A stretch of DNA of 64,000 nt, taken from positions 1 through 64,000 of the forward strand of contig NZ_WHZU01000002.1 of the NCBI RefSeq assembly GCF_010667655.1, in the 5' to 3' direction. The notes beneath the pieces are model-generated. The model saw only the letters and a list, made by a program, of their open reading frames with translations, searched no databases and was not told the DNA's origin. Made by a program: the position numbers and the translations under genes. This document shows, in pieces, positions 27,125-36,962 of the stretch. This DNA comes from Bifidobacterium saimiriisciurei. Lineage in GTDB: Bacteria; Actinomycetota; Actinomycetes; Actinomycetales; Bifidobacteriaceae. Positions within the stretch are counted from its first letter, which is position 1. Every line of letters starts with the position of its first letter.

Positions 27125-28321
27125 CTAGTTCTTGGCCTCCCACGCCTCGTATTCCTTGGCGTACTTCTGGAATTCGTTCACGTTGTCGGTGAACTTGGTC
27201 TCACCGGTGTCGAGATTCACGGTGACGAAGTACAGCCAGTTGCCTTCGGTGGGATGCATGGCCGCGGTGATGGCGGTGTCGCCGGCCTGGCTGATCGGCG
27301 TAGGCGGCAATCCCTTCTGGATACGCGAGTTGTAGGGGTTCTTCTTGTCGTTGAGCATGGCGTTGGTCAGGGCACGGGGCTCGACGTTGTTGCCATAGGC
27401 GACGACGGAATCCATGCCGAGCGGCATGTTCCTGGCGAGACGGTTCTCGATGACACGGGCCACCTTGCCGTAATAGTCGGCCTTGTTCACCTCGCCCTCG
27501 ATGATCGACGCCTTCTTGAGGATCTCCTCGCGTTTGGCGCCGGTGGGCACCTCGAGCTGGTCGAGCTTCTTGATGCGCTTCTGCACCATCTCCTTGAGGA
27601 TGTCGGAAGCGGAGCTCTTGCCCTTCACGTTGTAGCTGCCGGGTTCGAGCCAGCCTTCGAAGCTGCCGTTCGCTTCGGCGGGAAGGATGCCCTTGCCCTT
27701 GTTCTTGACGATTGTCTCGAACTCGGACTTGTCGATTCCCGAAAGTTCGGCGGCCTGTTCGATGACCGCGCCGGAACGCTCGCCGGGGTTCACCACGAGG
27801 AAGCCCTTGGCCTTCGTGGAGTCGGTGAGCACCTTGGCCACGTCGTCGGCCTTCATGCGGTAACGCAGCTCGAACGTACCGGGCTGCAGCTGATCCTGCA
27901 GGCCCGCGTTGGAGATGGCCTGCTGGAAGGCCATGCTCGACTTGACGATACCCTGCTTTTCAAGGTTGTCGCCGATGTCGACGCTGGACTGGCCGTTCTC
28001 GACGGTGAATTCCACGTTGCCGCTTCCCGGGCCGGGGTAGTCGGCGGCCTGGGTGCGCTGCACCTGGTCCTGCATCTTCGAACGAGCCGTGGTTACGCCC
28101 GAATAGACGAACCATCCGACGACGGCGACGCACACCACGAGGATGACCGTCATGACGATCTTCAGCCATTTGGAGCGCTGACGCTTGCGGCGCTTCTTAC
28201 GCATCTCCCTGCGGGAGCGCGGAGGACGCGGAGGCGTGGCGGGGTCCAGGCCCGGCTCATCGCCTCCACCGACCCATTGGGCTTTTTCGGCGAAAAAATC
28301 CTGCATATCATCGTCGGTCAT
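27125..28321 (-). CDS. mltG: Endolytic murein transglycosylase MltG (YceG-like)
   Basis: Cuts nascent peptidoglycan glycan strands and thereby sets their length. It has a cytoplasmic basic N-terminus (RREMRKKRRKRQRSK), one transmembrane helix (about 50-72), and then the YceG domain. The catalytic Glu motif is KKASIIEGEVNKADYYGKVARV, followed by NRLARNMPLGMDS, the GLPPTPI loop and the NWLYFVTVN block, all diagnostic. At 398 residues it is typical. The start ATG overlaps the ruvX stop by one base, so the pair is translationally coupled. Confidence 0.94.
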   Translation of the reverse strand: MTDDDMQDFFAEKAQWVGGGDEPGLDPATPPRPPRSRREMRKKRRKRQRSKWLKIVMTVILVVCVAVVGWFVYSGVTTARSKMQDQVQRTQAADYPGPGSGNVEFTVENGQSSVDIGDNLEKQGIVKSSMAFQQAISNAGLQDQLQPGTFELRYRMKADDVAKVLTDSTKAKGFLVVNPGERSGAVIEQAAELSGIDKSEFETIVKNKGKGILPAEANGSFEGWLEPGSYNVKGKSSASDILKEMVQKRIKKLDQLEVPTGAKREEILKKASIIEGEVNKADYYGKVARVIENRLARNMPLGMDSVVAYGNNVEPRALTNAMLNDKKNPYNSRIQKGLPPTPISQAGDTAITAAMHPTEGNWLYFVTVNLDTGETKFTDNVNEFQKYAKEYEAWEAKN

Positions 28322-28794
28322 TAGCCCTCCAAACCAGTGGAACCAATGGACGGATCCGTGGCGCGCGCGGCGGCGTCCAACGCCGCCTGCAGCAGCACCA
28401 CGGCGGACTGCTGGTCCACGCTGGGCCTGTGCTCGCGCGAGCGCAGCCCCGCCTCCGACAACTGTCGGTGCGCGCTTACCGTCGTCATTCGTTCGTCCAA
28501 CAACTGCACCGTCGCGTGAATGCCCTCGTTCTCAAGCCGGCGCTCGAGGTTCTTCGCCCAGCGCCGAGCCTTCTTGGCGCTGGCTCCCTCGGTGCCATTC
28601 AACAGCAACGGGTAGCCGACAACCACATGGTCGACGTGGTTGTCCTCAATAACGTCCAATACATCATACAGGGCCTGGAAGTAGTCTCCACGCACCTGGA
28701 TGTTGCCGATTGGATGTGCAAAGGTAAGCTCGGGGTCGGACAACGCGAGTCCGACCCGAGCGTTACCGAGATCGATACCTAGCCAATATGACAT
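28321..28794 (-). CDS. ruvX: Putative pre-16S rRNA nuclease / Holliday junction resolvase YqgF (RuvX)
   Basis: An RNase H-like fold. N-terminal LGIDLGNARVGLALSD carries the first catalytic Asp, VVVGYPLLLNGTEG the second conserved region, and LLDERMTTVSA plus a late Asp in SVDQQSAVVLLQ complete the site. At 157 residues it matches the family. In E. coli YqgF processes the 5' end of 16S rRNA. The order alaS-ruvX-mltG is conserved in actinobacteria and supports the call. Confidence 0.93.
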   Translation of the reverse strand: MSYWLGIDLGNARVGLALSDPELTFAHPIGNIQVRGDYFQALYDVLDVIEDNHVDHVVVGYPLLLNGTEGASAKKARRWAKNLERRLENEGIHATVQLLDERMTTVSAHRQLSEAGLRSREHRPSVDQQSAVVLLQAALDAAARATDPSIGSTGLEG

Positions 28795-28824
28795 GAACTG
28801 ATGCCTGTCGCCGCCCGCCTTCGA

Positions 28825-31506
28825 TCAGCGGCCCGCGACCTGGGCCTTCAGCGATGCCAGGGCCTCGTCGATCCTGGAGGCTTCCTGACCGCCGCCCTGG
28901 GCGAAGTCGGGCTTGCCGCCGCCACCGCCGCCAAGCACCTTGGACGCGGTGCGGACCAGATCGCCCGCCTTCACACCCTTGTCGCGCGCGGCCTCGTTGG
29001 TCGCCACGATGATGACGGGGTTGCCGTTCTCGCCTTCGCCGCACAGTGCGACCACGACGGGCTTGCCCTCGCCGATACGGCCACGCACGTCCATCACGGT
29101 CTTGCGCAGGGCGTCGACGGAGCCGAAACGGCCCACGTTCTTCGCCGCCACGGCGATGTCGTCGGCGCTGTTCTTCGCGGAGTCGACGAGCTGCGGGACC
29201 TGTCCGGCGAGATTGCTCTCGTACATGGCGGACAGACGGCGGTCGGATTCCTTGAGCTTGGCGAGCAGCGCGTTGACGCGGTCGGCCAGCTCGTCGGGAC
29301 GGGCGTTGAGCTTGTCGGAAAGCTGGGAGACGAGGGCGTGCTCGCGGGCGTTGTACTCGTAGGCGCCCTGTCCGACCACGGCGTCGACTCGGCGGACGCC
29401 GGTGCCGACGGAGGCCTCGGACATGATGGAGACCGCACCGATCTTGCCGACGTGGTCGACGTGGGTGCCGCCGCACAGCTCACGGCTCCAGCCGTCCTCG
29501 CCGATGGAGACCACGCGCACGATGTCGCCGTACTTCTCGCCGAACAGGTGCATGGCGCCAAGGGCGATGGCGTCGTCGAACTTCATCTCCTGCGTGGTGA
29601 CGGCGAGGTTGTCGCGCAGACGGTCGTTCACACGGGCCTCGACGGCGCTCATGACGCCCTTGCTCGGCGCCTTGCCCCACTGGAAGTCGAAACGCAGACG
29701 GTTCGGCGCATCCTCGGAGCCGCGCTGGGTGGCCTGCGGGCCGAGCTCCTCGCGCAGCGCCTTGTGCACCATGTGCGTGGCGGTGTGGGAGCGGGCGATG
29801 GCGCCACGACGCTCCTGATCGATGGTGGCGGTCACCTTGGCGCCGCGCACCAGAGTGCCTTCGGTCAGACGGCACTGGTGGACGGTCAGGCCCTTGATGG
29901 GGTGCTGCACGTCGTCGACCTCGAGCACGGCACCGTCGTCGGTCAGGATCTCGCCCTGATCGGCGAGCTGGCCACCGGCCTCGGCGTAGAACGGCGTACG
30001 GTCGAGGATGACCTCGACGGTGGCGGGGGCGGTGACCGCCGGGACGGTTCCCTTGCCCTCCTGGATGATGCCCAGCACGTTGGAGCGGCTGGAGAAATCG
30101 GTGTAGCCGAGGAACTCGAGAGGCGCCTCAAGCGTCTTCTTGAAATCGTCGTACACGGAGAGGTCCACGTTGTGACGCTTCTTCAGCGCATCGGCGCGGG
30201 CGCGGGACTTCTGCTCGTTCATGAGCTCGCGGAACTTGGCCTCGTCCACCTTCACGCCCTGCTCGGCGGCCATCTCGAGCGTCAGCTCGATCGGGAAGCC
30301 GTAGGTGTCGTGCAGGGTGAACGCGTCCTTGCCGGAGACGGTCGGGTCGGTGCCGGAGTCCTTGGCCTTCTTGACGGCTACGTCGAGGATGGACGTGCCG
30401 TTGTCGAGGGTGCGGCGGAAGGCGTCCTCCTCCGCGTATGCGGATTCGGAGACCTCATGGAACGTCTCGTTGAGCTCCGGGTAGCTCGGGGCCATGGCGT
30501 TCTTGGAGACGGGGAACAGGGACGGCAGCACCTCGTCGTGGACGCCCAGCATGCGCATGGAGCGCACGGTGCGTCGCAGCAGGCGGCGCAGCACGTAGCC
30601 GCGGCCGACGTTGCTCGGGCGTACGCCGTCGCTCATGATCATCAGCGCGGAGCGCACGTGGTCGGCGACCACGCGGAAGCGCACGTCGGCCTCCTCGTTC
30701 TCGCCGTACTTGAGGCCGGAGAGACGCTCGGCCTCCTCGATGACCGGGTAGACCTCGTCGGTCTCGTAGATGTTCTCCTTGCCCTGCATGAGGTAGGCGA
30801 GACGCTCCAGACCGGCGCCGGTATCGATGTTCTTGTTCTCGAGCTCGCCGACGATGTGCAGGTCGGTCTTGGACTTGACGTTGTCGACCTCGTAGTTCTC
30901 GAACACGAGGTCCCAGATCTCGATGAAGCGGGTCTCGTCGGCCGCGGGGCCGCCGTCCTTGCCGTACTGGGGGCCGCGGTCGACGTAGATCTCGGAGCAG
31001 GGGCCGCCGGGGCCGGGGCCGCCGGTGGTCCAGAAGTTGTCCTCCATGCCGAAGATCTGCATGTGCTCGGGGTCGAAGCCCTCGTTCTTCCAGATGGAGC
31101 GGGCTTCCTCGTCGTCGGTGTACGTCGTCACCCACAGCTTCTCGGGGTCGAAGCCGTAGCCGCCCTGGTCCTGCGGGGTGGTCAGCAGCTGCCAGGCGTA
31201 GTGGATGGCCTCCTCCTTGAAGTAGTCGCCGAAGGAGAAGTTGCCGAGCATCTGGAAGAACGTGCCGTGGCGGGTGGTCTTGCCGACCTCGTCGATGTCG
31301 AGCGTGCGCACGCACTTCTGGTTGCTGGCCATGCGAGGATGGGGCGGCGTCTGTTCGCCGAGCAGGTACGGGATGAAGGGGACCATGCCGGCGATGGTGA
31401 ACAGCGTGGTCGGGTTCGGCGAGATCAGGGATGCCGAAGGAACGACCATATGATCATGCTTCGAGAAGTAATCCAGATATCGCTTGGCGATTTCCGATGT
31501 GCGCAT
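28825..31506 (-). CDS. alaS: Alanyl-tRNA synthetase
   Basis: A class II aminoacyl-tRNA synthetase. The catalytic N-terminus has [19 protein letters not shown] (about residue 83) and [17 protein letters not shown]. The editing domain carries [13 protein letters not shown] and [13 protein letters not shown] (zinc/editing site, near 684). The C-Ala dimerisation domain ends with the [15 protein letters not shown] loop. The length of 893 is normal. It lies 30 bp upstream of ruvX, giving a likely alaS-ruvX-mltG unit. Confidence 0.98.
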   Translation of the reverse strand: MRTSEIAKRYLDYFSKHDHMVVPSASLISPNPTTLFTIAGMVPFIPYLLGEQTPPHPRMASNQKCVRTLDIDEVGKTTRHGTFFQMLGNFSFGDYFKEEAIHYAWQLLTTPQDQGGYGFDPEKLWVTTYTDDEEARSIWKNEGFDPEHMQIFGMEDNFWTTGGPGPGGPCSEIYVDRGPQYGKDGGPAADETRFIEIWDLVFENYEVDNVKSKTDLHIVGELENKNIDTGAGLERLAYLMQGKENIYETDEVYPVIEEAERLSGLKYGENEEADVRFRVVADHVRSALMIMSDGVRPSNVGRGYVLRRLLRRTVRSMRMLGVHDEVLPSLFPVSKNAMAPSYPELNETFHEVSESAYAEEDAFRRTLDNGTSILDVAVKKAKDSGTDPTVSGKDAFTLHDTYGFPIELTLEMAAEQGVKVDEAKFRELMNEQKSRARADALKKRHNVDLSVYDDFKKTLEAPLEFLGYTDFSSRSNVLGIIQEGKGTVPAVTAPATVEVILDRTPFYAEAGGQLADQGEILTDDGAVLEVDDVQHPIKGLTVHQCRLTEGTLVRGAKVTATIDQERRGAIARSHTATHMVHKALREELGPQATQRGSEDAPNRLRFDFQWGKAPSKGVMSAVEARVNDRLRDNLAVTTQEMKFDDAIALGAMHLFGEKYGDIVRVVSIGEDGWSRELCGGTHVDHVGKIGAVSIMSEASVGTGVRRVDAVVGQGAYEYNAREHALVSQLSDKLNARPDELADRVNALLAKLKESDRRLSAMYESNLAGQVPQLVDSAKNSADDIAVAAKNVGRFGSVDALRKTVMDVRGRIGEGKPVVVALCGEGENGNPVIIVATNEAARDKGVKAGDLVRTASKVLGGGGGGKPDFAQGGGQEASRIDEALASLKAQVAGR

Positions 31507-31616
31507 GGATGTGCGACTCCTTTATATTGTGTGTTGCGCGGACGCCGAAGTGGGCGCCCGCAAAATCCTGAAGATGGCCGATGGGCCGGAAGACCGAATG
31601 AGGATGCGCCCGGTGT

Positions 31617-31862
31617 CTATCGCTCGGTCTTGGCGATGAACTGACGGTTCAGTTCCTCCTCGCGGGCGTGGCGGTGCCGTTCGAAATCGGCGAACAGCGC
31701 CTGCACCGTCTGCAGGGTGACGGGGGGCTTTTCCTCGTCGGGGCCGAACACGAAGGTGCGGGCGGGTTCCGGGGTGTGCGCCTTCACGTAGGCCTGGGCC
31801 TTGGTGACGGCCATGATGCCGGTGATCACGCCCACGGAGATCCAGAACAGTCGTTTGAACAT
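31617..31862 (-). CDS. Small single-pass membrane protein (DUF6167-like by context)
   Basis: 81 residues: an N-terminal hydrophobic helix (FWISVGVITGIMAVTKAQAYV), then a charged tail. Its position between a DUF948 gene and alaS is conserved in actinobacteria, where a small DUF6167 protein is found. The resemblance (MFKRLFWISVGV) is good but short. The start ATG is one base from the DUF948 stop. Function unknown. Confidence 0.75.
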   Translation of the reverse strand: MFKRLFWISVGVITGIMAVTKAQAYVKAHTPEPARTFVFGPDEEKPPVTLQTVQALFADFERHRHAREEELNRQFIAKTER

Positions 31863-31863
31863 G

Positions 31864-32274
31864 TCACTCCCCCTTGGCGGCCGTATCGGCGTCGAGGTCG
31901 GCGGAAGCCGTGCCCGCGGCCCGCTTGTTCAGGAAGTCCTGTGCGGTGGCCCTGACGGCCCATGCGGCCGATGCCGCCTTGATGACCGGCTTGCCGAGGA
32001 ACGATCCGTACAGGTCGGTGAGCGCGCCGACGTTGGTGGCGGAACGCTGTGCGGCTTCGGAGATGGCGTTCACGTCGTCCAGGGAGCGGTTGACCTTCTG
32101 CACGGTGGTGACGCCCTCGTCCAAGGCGGGGACGGCATGGTCGCCCGTCTCCTTGACGGTCTGGGCCACCTGATCGAACAGCCTGCCCAGACGGATCAGC
32201 GGATAGATCATGAATCCCGCCAGTATGGCGAACGCAATGGCCGCGATCAAGCCGGCGATCTGACCGATGTCCAT
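31864..32274 (-). CDS. DUF948 membrane-anchored protein
   Basis: 136 residues with an N-terminal transmembrane helix (GLIAAIAFAILAGFMIYPLI), followed by an amphipathic helical region (DQVAQTVKETGDHAVPALDEGVTTV) of the DUF948 type and an Ala/Asp-rich tail. Function unknown; homologues often neighbour alaS and rpsD. The downstream small membrane gene follows after one base, so they form a coupled pair. Confidence 0.82.
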   Translation of the reverse strand: MDIGQIAGLIAAIAFAILAGFMIYPLIRLGRLFDQVAQTVKETGDHAVPALDEGVTTVQKVNRSLDDVNAISEAAQRSATNVGALTDLYGSFLGKPVIKAASAAWAVRATAQDFLNKRAAGTASADLDADTAAKGE

Positions 32275-32353
32275 CGATACCTCGTTTCCTCACATCATAT
32301 GCGTTCCGGACGCAGTACAGGTTTTAGGCTAGCACCTGCGGCGAACAGAGCCG

Positions 32354-33031
32354 TCACTGATTGTAGGAGACAATGGTGATGCCGCCCTCGTCCAGCGGCT
32401 TCGACGGGTCGTAGTCAAGCACGGTGACGCTGCCGTTGGAGGGCCTTTCGCTCAGGTCGTACCCCTCCGGGGCGAAGCGGTGCATCAGGCTCAGCAACGT
32501 GTTGCCATGCGAGATGACCAGCACGTCGTCGCCGTCACTGAGGGACGGATTGCCGGCGATCAGCGTGAAACCGGCCTCGACACGCTCCCAGTACTCGGTC
32601 TCGCTTTCGGCGTCATGGAACGGATCGGCCTCCTTGAGGAAGTCCTTGGTCGCGGCGAGCCCGAACTTCTCCACGATGGCGTTGTAGGTCTTTACGCCAT
32701 GCGGCGCCCCTGCGGCGTACCAGGCCATGGACATGTCGAGCCCTTCGAAGTATCCGTAGAACTGTTCGCGGAAATGCATGTCGACGGTCAGCTCGGGACG
32801 GCGATGGCCGGCCTGCTCGTTGATGTCGAGGATGCTCCTCGCCGTCAGCTCCGCGCGCGTGGTGTCGGAGCAGTAGGCGGCGGCGAAGTCGAGGTCCTCG
32901 AGTTTCAGGCCCGCCTTCCGCGCATCGGCGATGCCCGATTCGGTGAGCGGCGAGTTCGACCATCCCTGAAGACGGTTGTAGCGGTTGAAGTAGGTCTGTC
33001 CGTGGCGTACCAGATGCAGATGGAAGGTCAT
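32354..33031 (-). CDS. Histidine phosphatase superfamily protein (phosphoglycerate-mutase-like)
   Basis: 225 residues. The RHG catalytic motif LVRHGQTYFNRYNRLQGWSNSPLT is at the N-terminus and the second histidine in DDVLVISHGNTLLSL near residue 170. The DFAAAYCSDTTRAELTARSIL segment carries the conserved Arg. Such enzymes dephosphorylate small substrates; the specific one cannot be told from sequence. It is followed upstream by a second, different member of the same superfamily. Confidence 0.88.
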   Translation of the reverse strand: MTFHLHLVRHGQTYFNRYNRLQGWSNSPLTESGIADARKAGLKLEDLDFAAAYCSDTTRAELTARSILDINEQAGHRRPELTVDMHFREQFYGYFEGLDMSMAWYAAGAPHGVKTYNAIVEKFGLAATKDFLKEADPFHDAESETEYWERVEAGFTLIAGNPSLSDGDDVLVISHGNTLLSLMHRFAPEGYDLSERPSNGSVTVLDYDPSKPLDEGGITIVSYNQ

Positions 33032-33118
33032 GTGTTCGTCTCCGTGTCGCGAGATATGGGTGTCGGGATTGAAATATTGCAGAGGATTCGAATGGGAGGG
33101 ACGGCGTATCCGTATCGG

Positions 33119-33946
33119 CTATTGCACGATCGGCTGCCAGCCGGGCATGCGCTCGTTGCGCAGTTCCTGCGGGCCGTTCTCCCAGTCGACGGTTCCCGCG
33201 ATCTGCGGGCCGGTGTTGAACTCCTCGAGCGACCATGCCAAGGAGCCGTCACGGTGGTGGGGAACAAGCCGGGACCAGAACGCGTTGCGCATGGAGCCCA
33301 GGCTGTTGAGCCGGTCGGGGTCGATGCCCACCAGCGTCTCCACCGTCGCGACGATCCATGACCCGTGGCTCACCACCACGAGCGTGGTGTCGGTGTCGTC
33401 GTCGGCGTGGCGGGAGACGATGTCGTTCAGCGCCTCCATGCCGCGGCGTCCGCATGCGGTGCGGCTTTCCACCCCGTATTCGAGTTCACCGCCGGTGTGG
33501 GCGCGCCATGACGCGTAGGCCCGGGCGTCCATCTGCCTGATCTGCTCGCGGGTCAGGCCCTCCCATCTGCCGAAGCTGCGCTCGCGCAGCCGGGCGTCGC
33601 AGGTCACGGGCAGCCCGAGCAGGTCGGCGAAGGCATGCGCGGTCTGTTGCGCGCGGAACAGGTCGGAGCTGTATACTTCGAGCCTGCGCCGGGACGCGGG
33701 CGCGTCATGGTATTCGCTGATGTCGCTGGGGCATGCCGCGTCGGGACCGGGCTGCGCAAGCAGCTCGGGATGCGAGGCGATGTTCGACACCTTGGCCCAG
33801 TAGTAGCGTCGCGCCAGCTCATAACCGGTCTGGTCGGCCTGCCATTGGCCGATGATGTCCAGTGGAACGTCGACCTGCCCCTGCAGACGATGGGCCAGAT
33901 TGTATGGGGTCCGGCCGTGTCGGACCAGCACCACTTCGGTGATCAT
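33119..33946 (-). CDS. Second histidine phosphatase superfamily protein
   Basis: 275 residues. It has LVRHGRTPYNLAHRLQGQVDVPLD at the N-terminus, EVYSSDLFRAQQTAHAFA in the middle and the second His in LVVVSHGSWIVATVE. It has about 50 extra residues after the first motif (YYWAKVSNIASHPELLAQPGPDAACPSD) not seen in the first paralogue. ATG at 33946 is chosen because the RHG motif begins at residue 9; the Shine-Dalgarno is weak. It lies 87 bp upstream of the first paralogue. Confidence 0.87.
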   Translation of the reverse strand: MITEVVLVRHGRTPYNLAHRLQGQVDVPLDIIGQWQADQTGYELARRYYWAKVSNIASHPELLAQPGPDAACPSDISEYHDAPASRRRLEVYSSDLFRAQQTAHAFADLLGLPVTCDARLRERSFGRWEGLTREQIRQMDARAYASWRAHTGGELEYGVESRTACGRRGMEALNDIVSRHADDDTDTTLVVVSHGSWIVATVETLVGIDPDRLNSLGSMRNAFWSRLVPHHRDGSLAWSLEEFNTGPQIAGTVDWENGPQELRNERMPGWQPIVQ

Positions 33947-34074
33947 CGCGTTCGTCCATTCGTTTGTTCGTATACGTATACCCGTACATATCCTACCCGC
34001 AGATGCCCCGTCGACGGCCATTTCCACCGCGGAGCCTATTGTAGGTGCCAACACGCAATGGCCCGGGAGGCAGC

Positions 34075-34740
34075 ATGAGGATTCTATTGGCCGCGGGCGG
34101 CGTCGCCCTGAGGAACGCGGTGCAGGCCGCGCTGGAGTCCGAACGGCATGAGGTCGTCGCGTTCCCCCTTCCGGCGGACGCCGAGCGTCCTGACGGATTC
34201 GACGCGGACGTCGTCATCGTCGATGACCGTTTCGACGACACCGCCGATCCGCAGGCCTGGGAGATGGTCCTTCGCGCCGCTCGGCCGACGGCCACGCTCA
34301 AGCTCGTTTCGCCCCGGTTCGCAAAGCCGTTGCGGCCGACGGCGCCTCTTGCTTTCGAATGCGATGCCGAGCTCGTCAAGCCGTTCTCCGATTCCCAGCT
34401 GCTGACGGCCGTCCACATGCTCGGCGACCTGCCGTCGCATGACGGTTCGACGATCGTCACCCGCGGCGCCCTCACGCTGAATCTTACGACTCGGCAGGCG
34501 TTCTATGGCAACCACCGCACGCCCATTCCCCTCTCCCCGCGGGAGTATGGCGCATTGGAGGCGCTGGTCTCGGCCGACGGCGAGTTCCTCACCTTCGATG
34601 AGATCCTCGACACCGTTTGCGGGCGGGGATTCTTCGAACAGCACGACATCATGGAGACCGCGCTCTATACGCTGATGCGAAAGATGCGGCGCGCCGGACT
34701 GTTCATCACCAAGCATGGGGACCGCTATCGCATCGCCTAA
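34075..34740 (+). CDS. OmpR/PhoB-like winged-helix regulator with a degenerate receiver domain
   Basis: 221 residues. The N-terminal half follows a response-regulator receiver pattern. Its acidic strand (VVIVDDRFDD) and conserved LVKPFS are present, but the surrounding sequence is poorly conserved and phosphorylation is uncertain. The C-terminal half is a winged helix (IPLSPREYGALEALVSADGEFLTFDEIL...TALYTLMRKMRRAG). No sensor kinase is adjacent. It starts at ATG behind GGGAGG and faces away from the phosphatase pair. Confidence 0.8.
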   Translation: MRILLAAGGVALRNAVQAALESERHEVVAFPLPADAERPDGFDADVVIVDDRFDDTADPQAWEMVLRAARPTATLKLVSPRFAKPLRPTAPLAFECDAELVKPFSDSQLLTAVHMLGDLPSHDGSTIVTRGALTLNLTTRQAFYGNHRTPIPLSPREYGALEALVSADGEFLTFDEILDTVCGRGFFEQHDIMETALYTLMRKMRRAGLFITKHGDRYRIA

Positions 34741-34754
34741 CGCATCGTGGCGGT

Positions 34755-35123
34755 CTAGCGCACCACGACGACGGACGCGCCGAACGGCATGAGCGACAGC
34801 TTTGCCATTTTGAACGACTGCAGGCCGAACGGGATGCCGATGATGGTGATGCAGGTGGCGATTCCCGCGATGACGTAGCCGATGGCCATCCACAGGCCGG
34901 CCAGCAGCAGCCAGACGATGTTGAGCAGCGTCGAACCGAGCCCGCCCCCATAGATGATGTCCTTGCCGAACGGGGTCAGCGTGAGCTGTGCCATCTTGAA
35001 GGCCTGCAATCCCAAGGGGATTCCGATGACGGTGATGCACAGGATGATGCCGATCACCGCCCAGCCGATGGCCAGCAGCAGCCCGCCGAGAATCAGCCAG
35101 ATGATGTTGCCGAGAAGTCTCAT
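34755..35123 (-). CDS. yccF: YccF-domain inner membrane protein
   Basis: 122 residues made of two tandem copies of the YccF unit: ITVIGIPLGLQAFKMAQLTLTPFG (about 30-53) and ITIIGIPFGLQSFKMAKLSLMPFG (about 93-116), each preceded by a hydrophobic helix. Function unknown. It lies between the regulator and rpsD on the minus strand. Confidence 0.92.
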   Translation of the reverse strand: MRLLGNIIWLILGGLLLAIGWAVIGIILCITVIGIPLGLQAFKMAQLTLTPFGKDIIYGGGLGSTLLNIVWLLLAGLWMAIGYVIAGIATCITIIGIPFGLQSFKMAKLSLMPFGASVVVVR

Positions 35124-35247
35124 GGTCGTTCCTTTTACGATTTTTCGTCCGCGGATGATGTGCTATCCCGATTATCGCCGAAGGAGCATCGTGAAACCAT
35201 GCGGGTTTACCCTGATTCTTCCCTGAAATGAAACCCCTGAACGACAA

Positions 35248-35278
35248 AAACCCTGTGGCCTTTCGGCACACAGGGTTT
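35248..35278 (-). terminator. Terminator of rpsD
   Basis: AAACCCTGTG pairs with CACAGGGTTT around an inner GCC/GGC stem. The minus-strand exit is GGGTTTTTG. It is 18 bp past the rpsD stop. Confidence 0.88.
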
Positions 35279-35295
35279 CCGCGATCGGAAATCGA

Positions 35296-35922
35296 TCAGC
35301 GAGCGTAGAACTCGACCACGTACTGGATGTTCACCTGAACCGGGATCTCCTCCGCAAGCGGCTTGCGGGTCAGGGTGGCCTTCAGCGAGGCGAGGTCGAC
35401 GTCCAGGTAGCCCGGGACGGCCGGCAGCACGTCGCGGTGCACACCTTCAGCGGCGATCTGGAAGGGAACCATCGTCTGGCTCTTCGGACGGACCTGAATG
35501 GTCTGGCCGGGCTTGACGTGGTAGCTCGGACGATCCACCTTGTTGCCGTCGACCATGATGTGGCCGTGGACGACGAACTGGCGGGCCTGAGCGGTGGTGC
35601 GGGCGAAGCCGGAACGCAGCACGAGGGCGTCGAGACGGGACTCGAGGTCCTGCAGCATGGCGTTACCGGTCTGGCCGGCCTCGTGCGTGCCCTTCTCGTA
35701 GGCGGCGCGAAGCTGCTTCTCGGAAATGCCGTACTGGGCGCGCAGACGCTGCTTCTCGCGCAGACGAACGGCGTAATCGGACTCAGTGCGACGACGGGTG
35801 CGACCGTGCTCGCCGGGGGCGTACGGACGCTTCTCGAAGATACGCTGGGCCTTCGGGGTCAGGGCGATGCCGAGGGCGCGGGAAAGACGCACCTGACGGC
35901 GGGAGCGCTGAACGTTGGTCAT
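35296..35922 (-). CDS. rpsD: 30S ribosomal protein S4
   Basis: Binds 16S rRNA early in small-subunit assembly. It has the S4 core (SRLDALVLRSGFARTTAQARQFVVHGHIMVDGNKVD, an S4 RNA-binding fold), an N-terminal basic arm (SRRQVRLSRALGIALT), and the C-terminal VVEFYAR. The ATG at 35922 (MTNVQRSRRQVRLSRAL) is chosen over a 25-codon in-frame upstream extension because it begins the conserved protein. A promoter lies 190 bp upstream. Confidence 0.97.
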   Translation of the reverse strand: MTNVQRSRRQVRLSRALGIALTPKAQRIFEKRPYAPGEHGRTRRRTESDYAVRLREKQRLRAQYGISEKQLRAAYEKGTHEAGQTGNAMLQDLESRLDALVLRSGFARTTAQARQFVVHGHIMVDGNKVDRPSYHVKPGQTIQVRPKSQTMVPFQIAAEGVHRDVLPAVPGYLDVDLASLKATLTRKPLAEEIPVQVNIQYVVEFYAR

Positions 35923-36110
35923 ATCAGACTCATCCTTTGTTTCTGTCGTTATCTGAACGGAACGTGCGCGGGGCGCACGCTGAGTCGGCCTCTCCAATGC
36001 TTCACCGCGTCTTGAACAACACGCGAACGATGCCGCTGCGGCATCGCCGACCCATTGATGGGCTAAGACTCCAGATAGATGCTGCCCGGATGGCAGACAC
36101 CAAGACGAAA

Positions 36111-36139
36111 ATAATACACTATGCCGCCGATTCGGTCAA
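36111..36139 (-). promoter_or_regulatory. Predicted rpsD promoter
   Basis: On the minus strand TTGACC (36134-36139), a 17-bp spacer, and TATTAT (36111-36116) form a near-consensus SigA promoter. It overlaps the last codons of the ABC ATPase gene. The leader of about 180 nt contains a GATGCCG/CGGCATC hairpin. Confidence 0.75.
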
Positions 36140-36961
36140 CCTGCCGGCGTCCATGGTGATGATGCGGTCGGCATACGGCATCGCATCGGCGTCATGGGTG
36201 ACCATGAGCACGGCGGTGCCGGAGTCGGCCACGGAACGCAGCAGGCGCATGACGACGGCGGTCGATTCGGCATCGAGGTCGCCGGTCGGCTCATCGGCGA
36301 TAAGCAGCCGGGGGCCGTTCATCAGCGCACGGGCTATGGATGCGCGGCGCATCTCCCCTCCGGACAGTTCCCTGGGATAGCTGCCGGCGAGATCGGCGAT
36401 GCCGAGATCGGCAAGCAACGCCATCGCACGTCGCTCATATCCGTCCGGGGACCGGTCCGCCCCGGTCTGTTCCACGCGCATCGGCACGATGACGTCGGGC
36501 ATGTCGGGGTCGGCGACGTCCGTCTTCCCGATTCCGGACGACTCCCCCATGGAGACCGCATTCACGGTCACGGCGGCATCCGGCCCGTCATCACTGGACG
36601 ACACGATGTCCAGTGGTTCCTTGGGGAACATCAACGCCGGCAGCATCACGTTGTCCACGATGGTGAGGTTCGGCAGCAGCGTCTGGCTCTGCGTGACGAA
36701 TCCCACGACACGGTTGCGCAGCAGGGAGAGATCGCGGTCATCCAGCTCCGCCACGTTCCTTCCGCAGACGAGGACGGTGCCGTCGCTGGGTTTGAGCAGA
36801 CCGCAGATCATGTTCAGCAGCGTGCTCTTGCCGTTGCCGGAACGACCGACGATGGCGACGAAATCACCGTCGTCGATTTGCAGGTCCACATGGTCGACGG
36901 CGGCGAACGTCCTGCCCCGACGGACGAATTCACGGGTCAGTTCACGAACATCCAGCAACAT
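36119..36961 (-). CDS. ABC transporter ATP-binding protein (MacB/LolD-like)
   Basis: 280 residues. Walker A GRSGNGKST (about residue 40), Q-loop FVTQSQTL, signature LSGGEMRRASIARALMN, and Walker B LLIADEPTGDLD are present, with a late switch His. A 60-residue insertion with little conservation (around 115-180, rich in Ser, Asp and Gly) separates the Q-loop from the signature. The ATG at 36961 is one base after the permease stop, so the pair is coupled. Together with the permease it forms an exporter of the MacB/FtsX type. Confidence 0.93.
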   Translation of the reverse strand: MLLDVRELTREFVRRGRTFAAVDHVDLQIDDGDFVAIVGRSGNGKSTLLNMICGLLKPSDGTVLVCGRNVAELDDRDLSLLRNRVVGFVTQSQTLLPNLTIVDNVMLPALMFPKEPLDIVSSSDDGPDAAVTVNAVSMGESSGIGKTDVADPDMPDVIVPMRVEQTGADRSPDGYERRAMALLADLGIADLAGSYPRELSGGEMRRASIARALMNGPRLLIADEPTGDLDAESTAVVMRLLRSVADSGTAVLMVTHDADAMPYADRIITMDAGRLTESAA

Positions 36962-36962
36962 G

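Noticed and set aside
28801..31644. Open frame of 947 residues on the plus strand
   Set aside because: It is antisense to alaS and arises from the high GC third positions; it has no domain or ribosome binding site.
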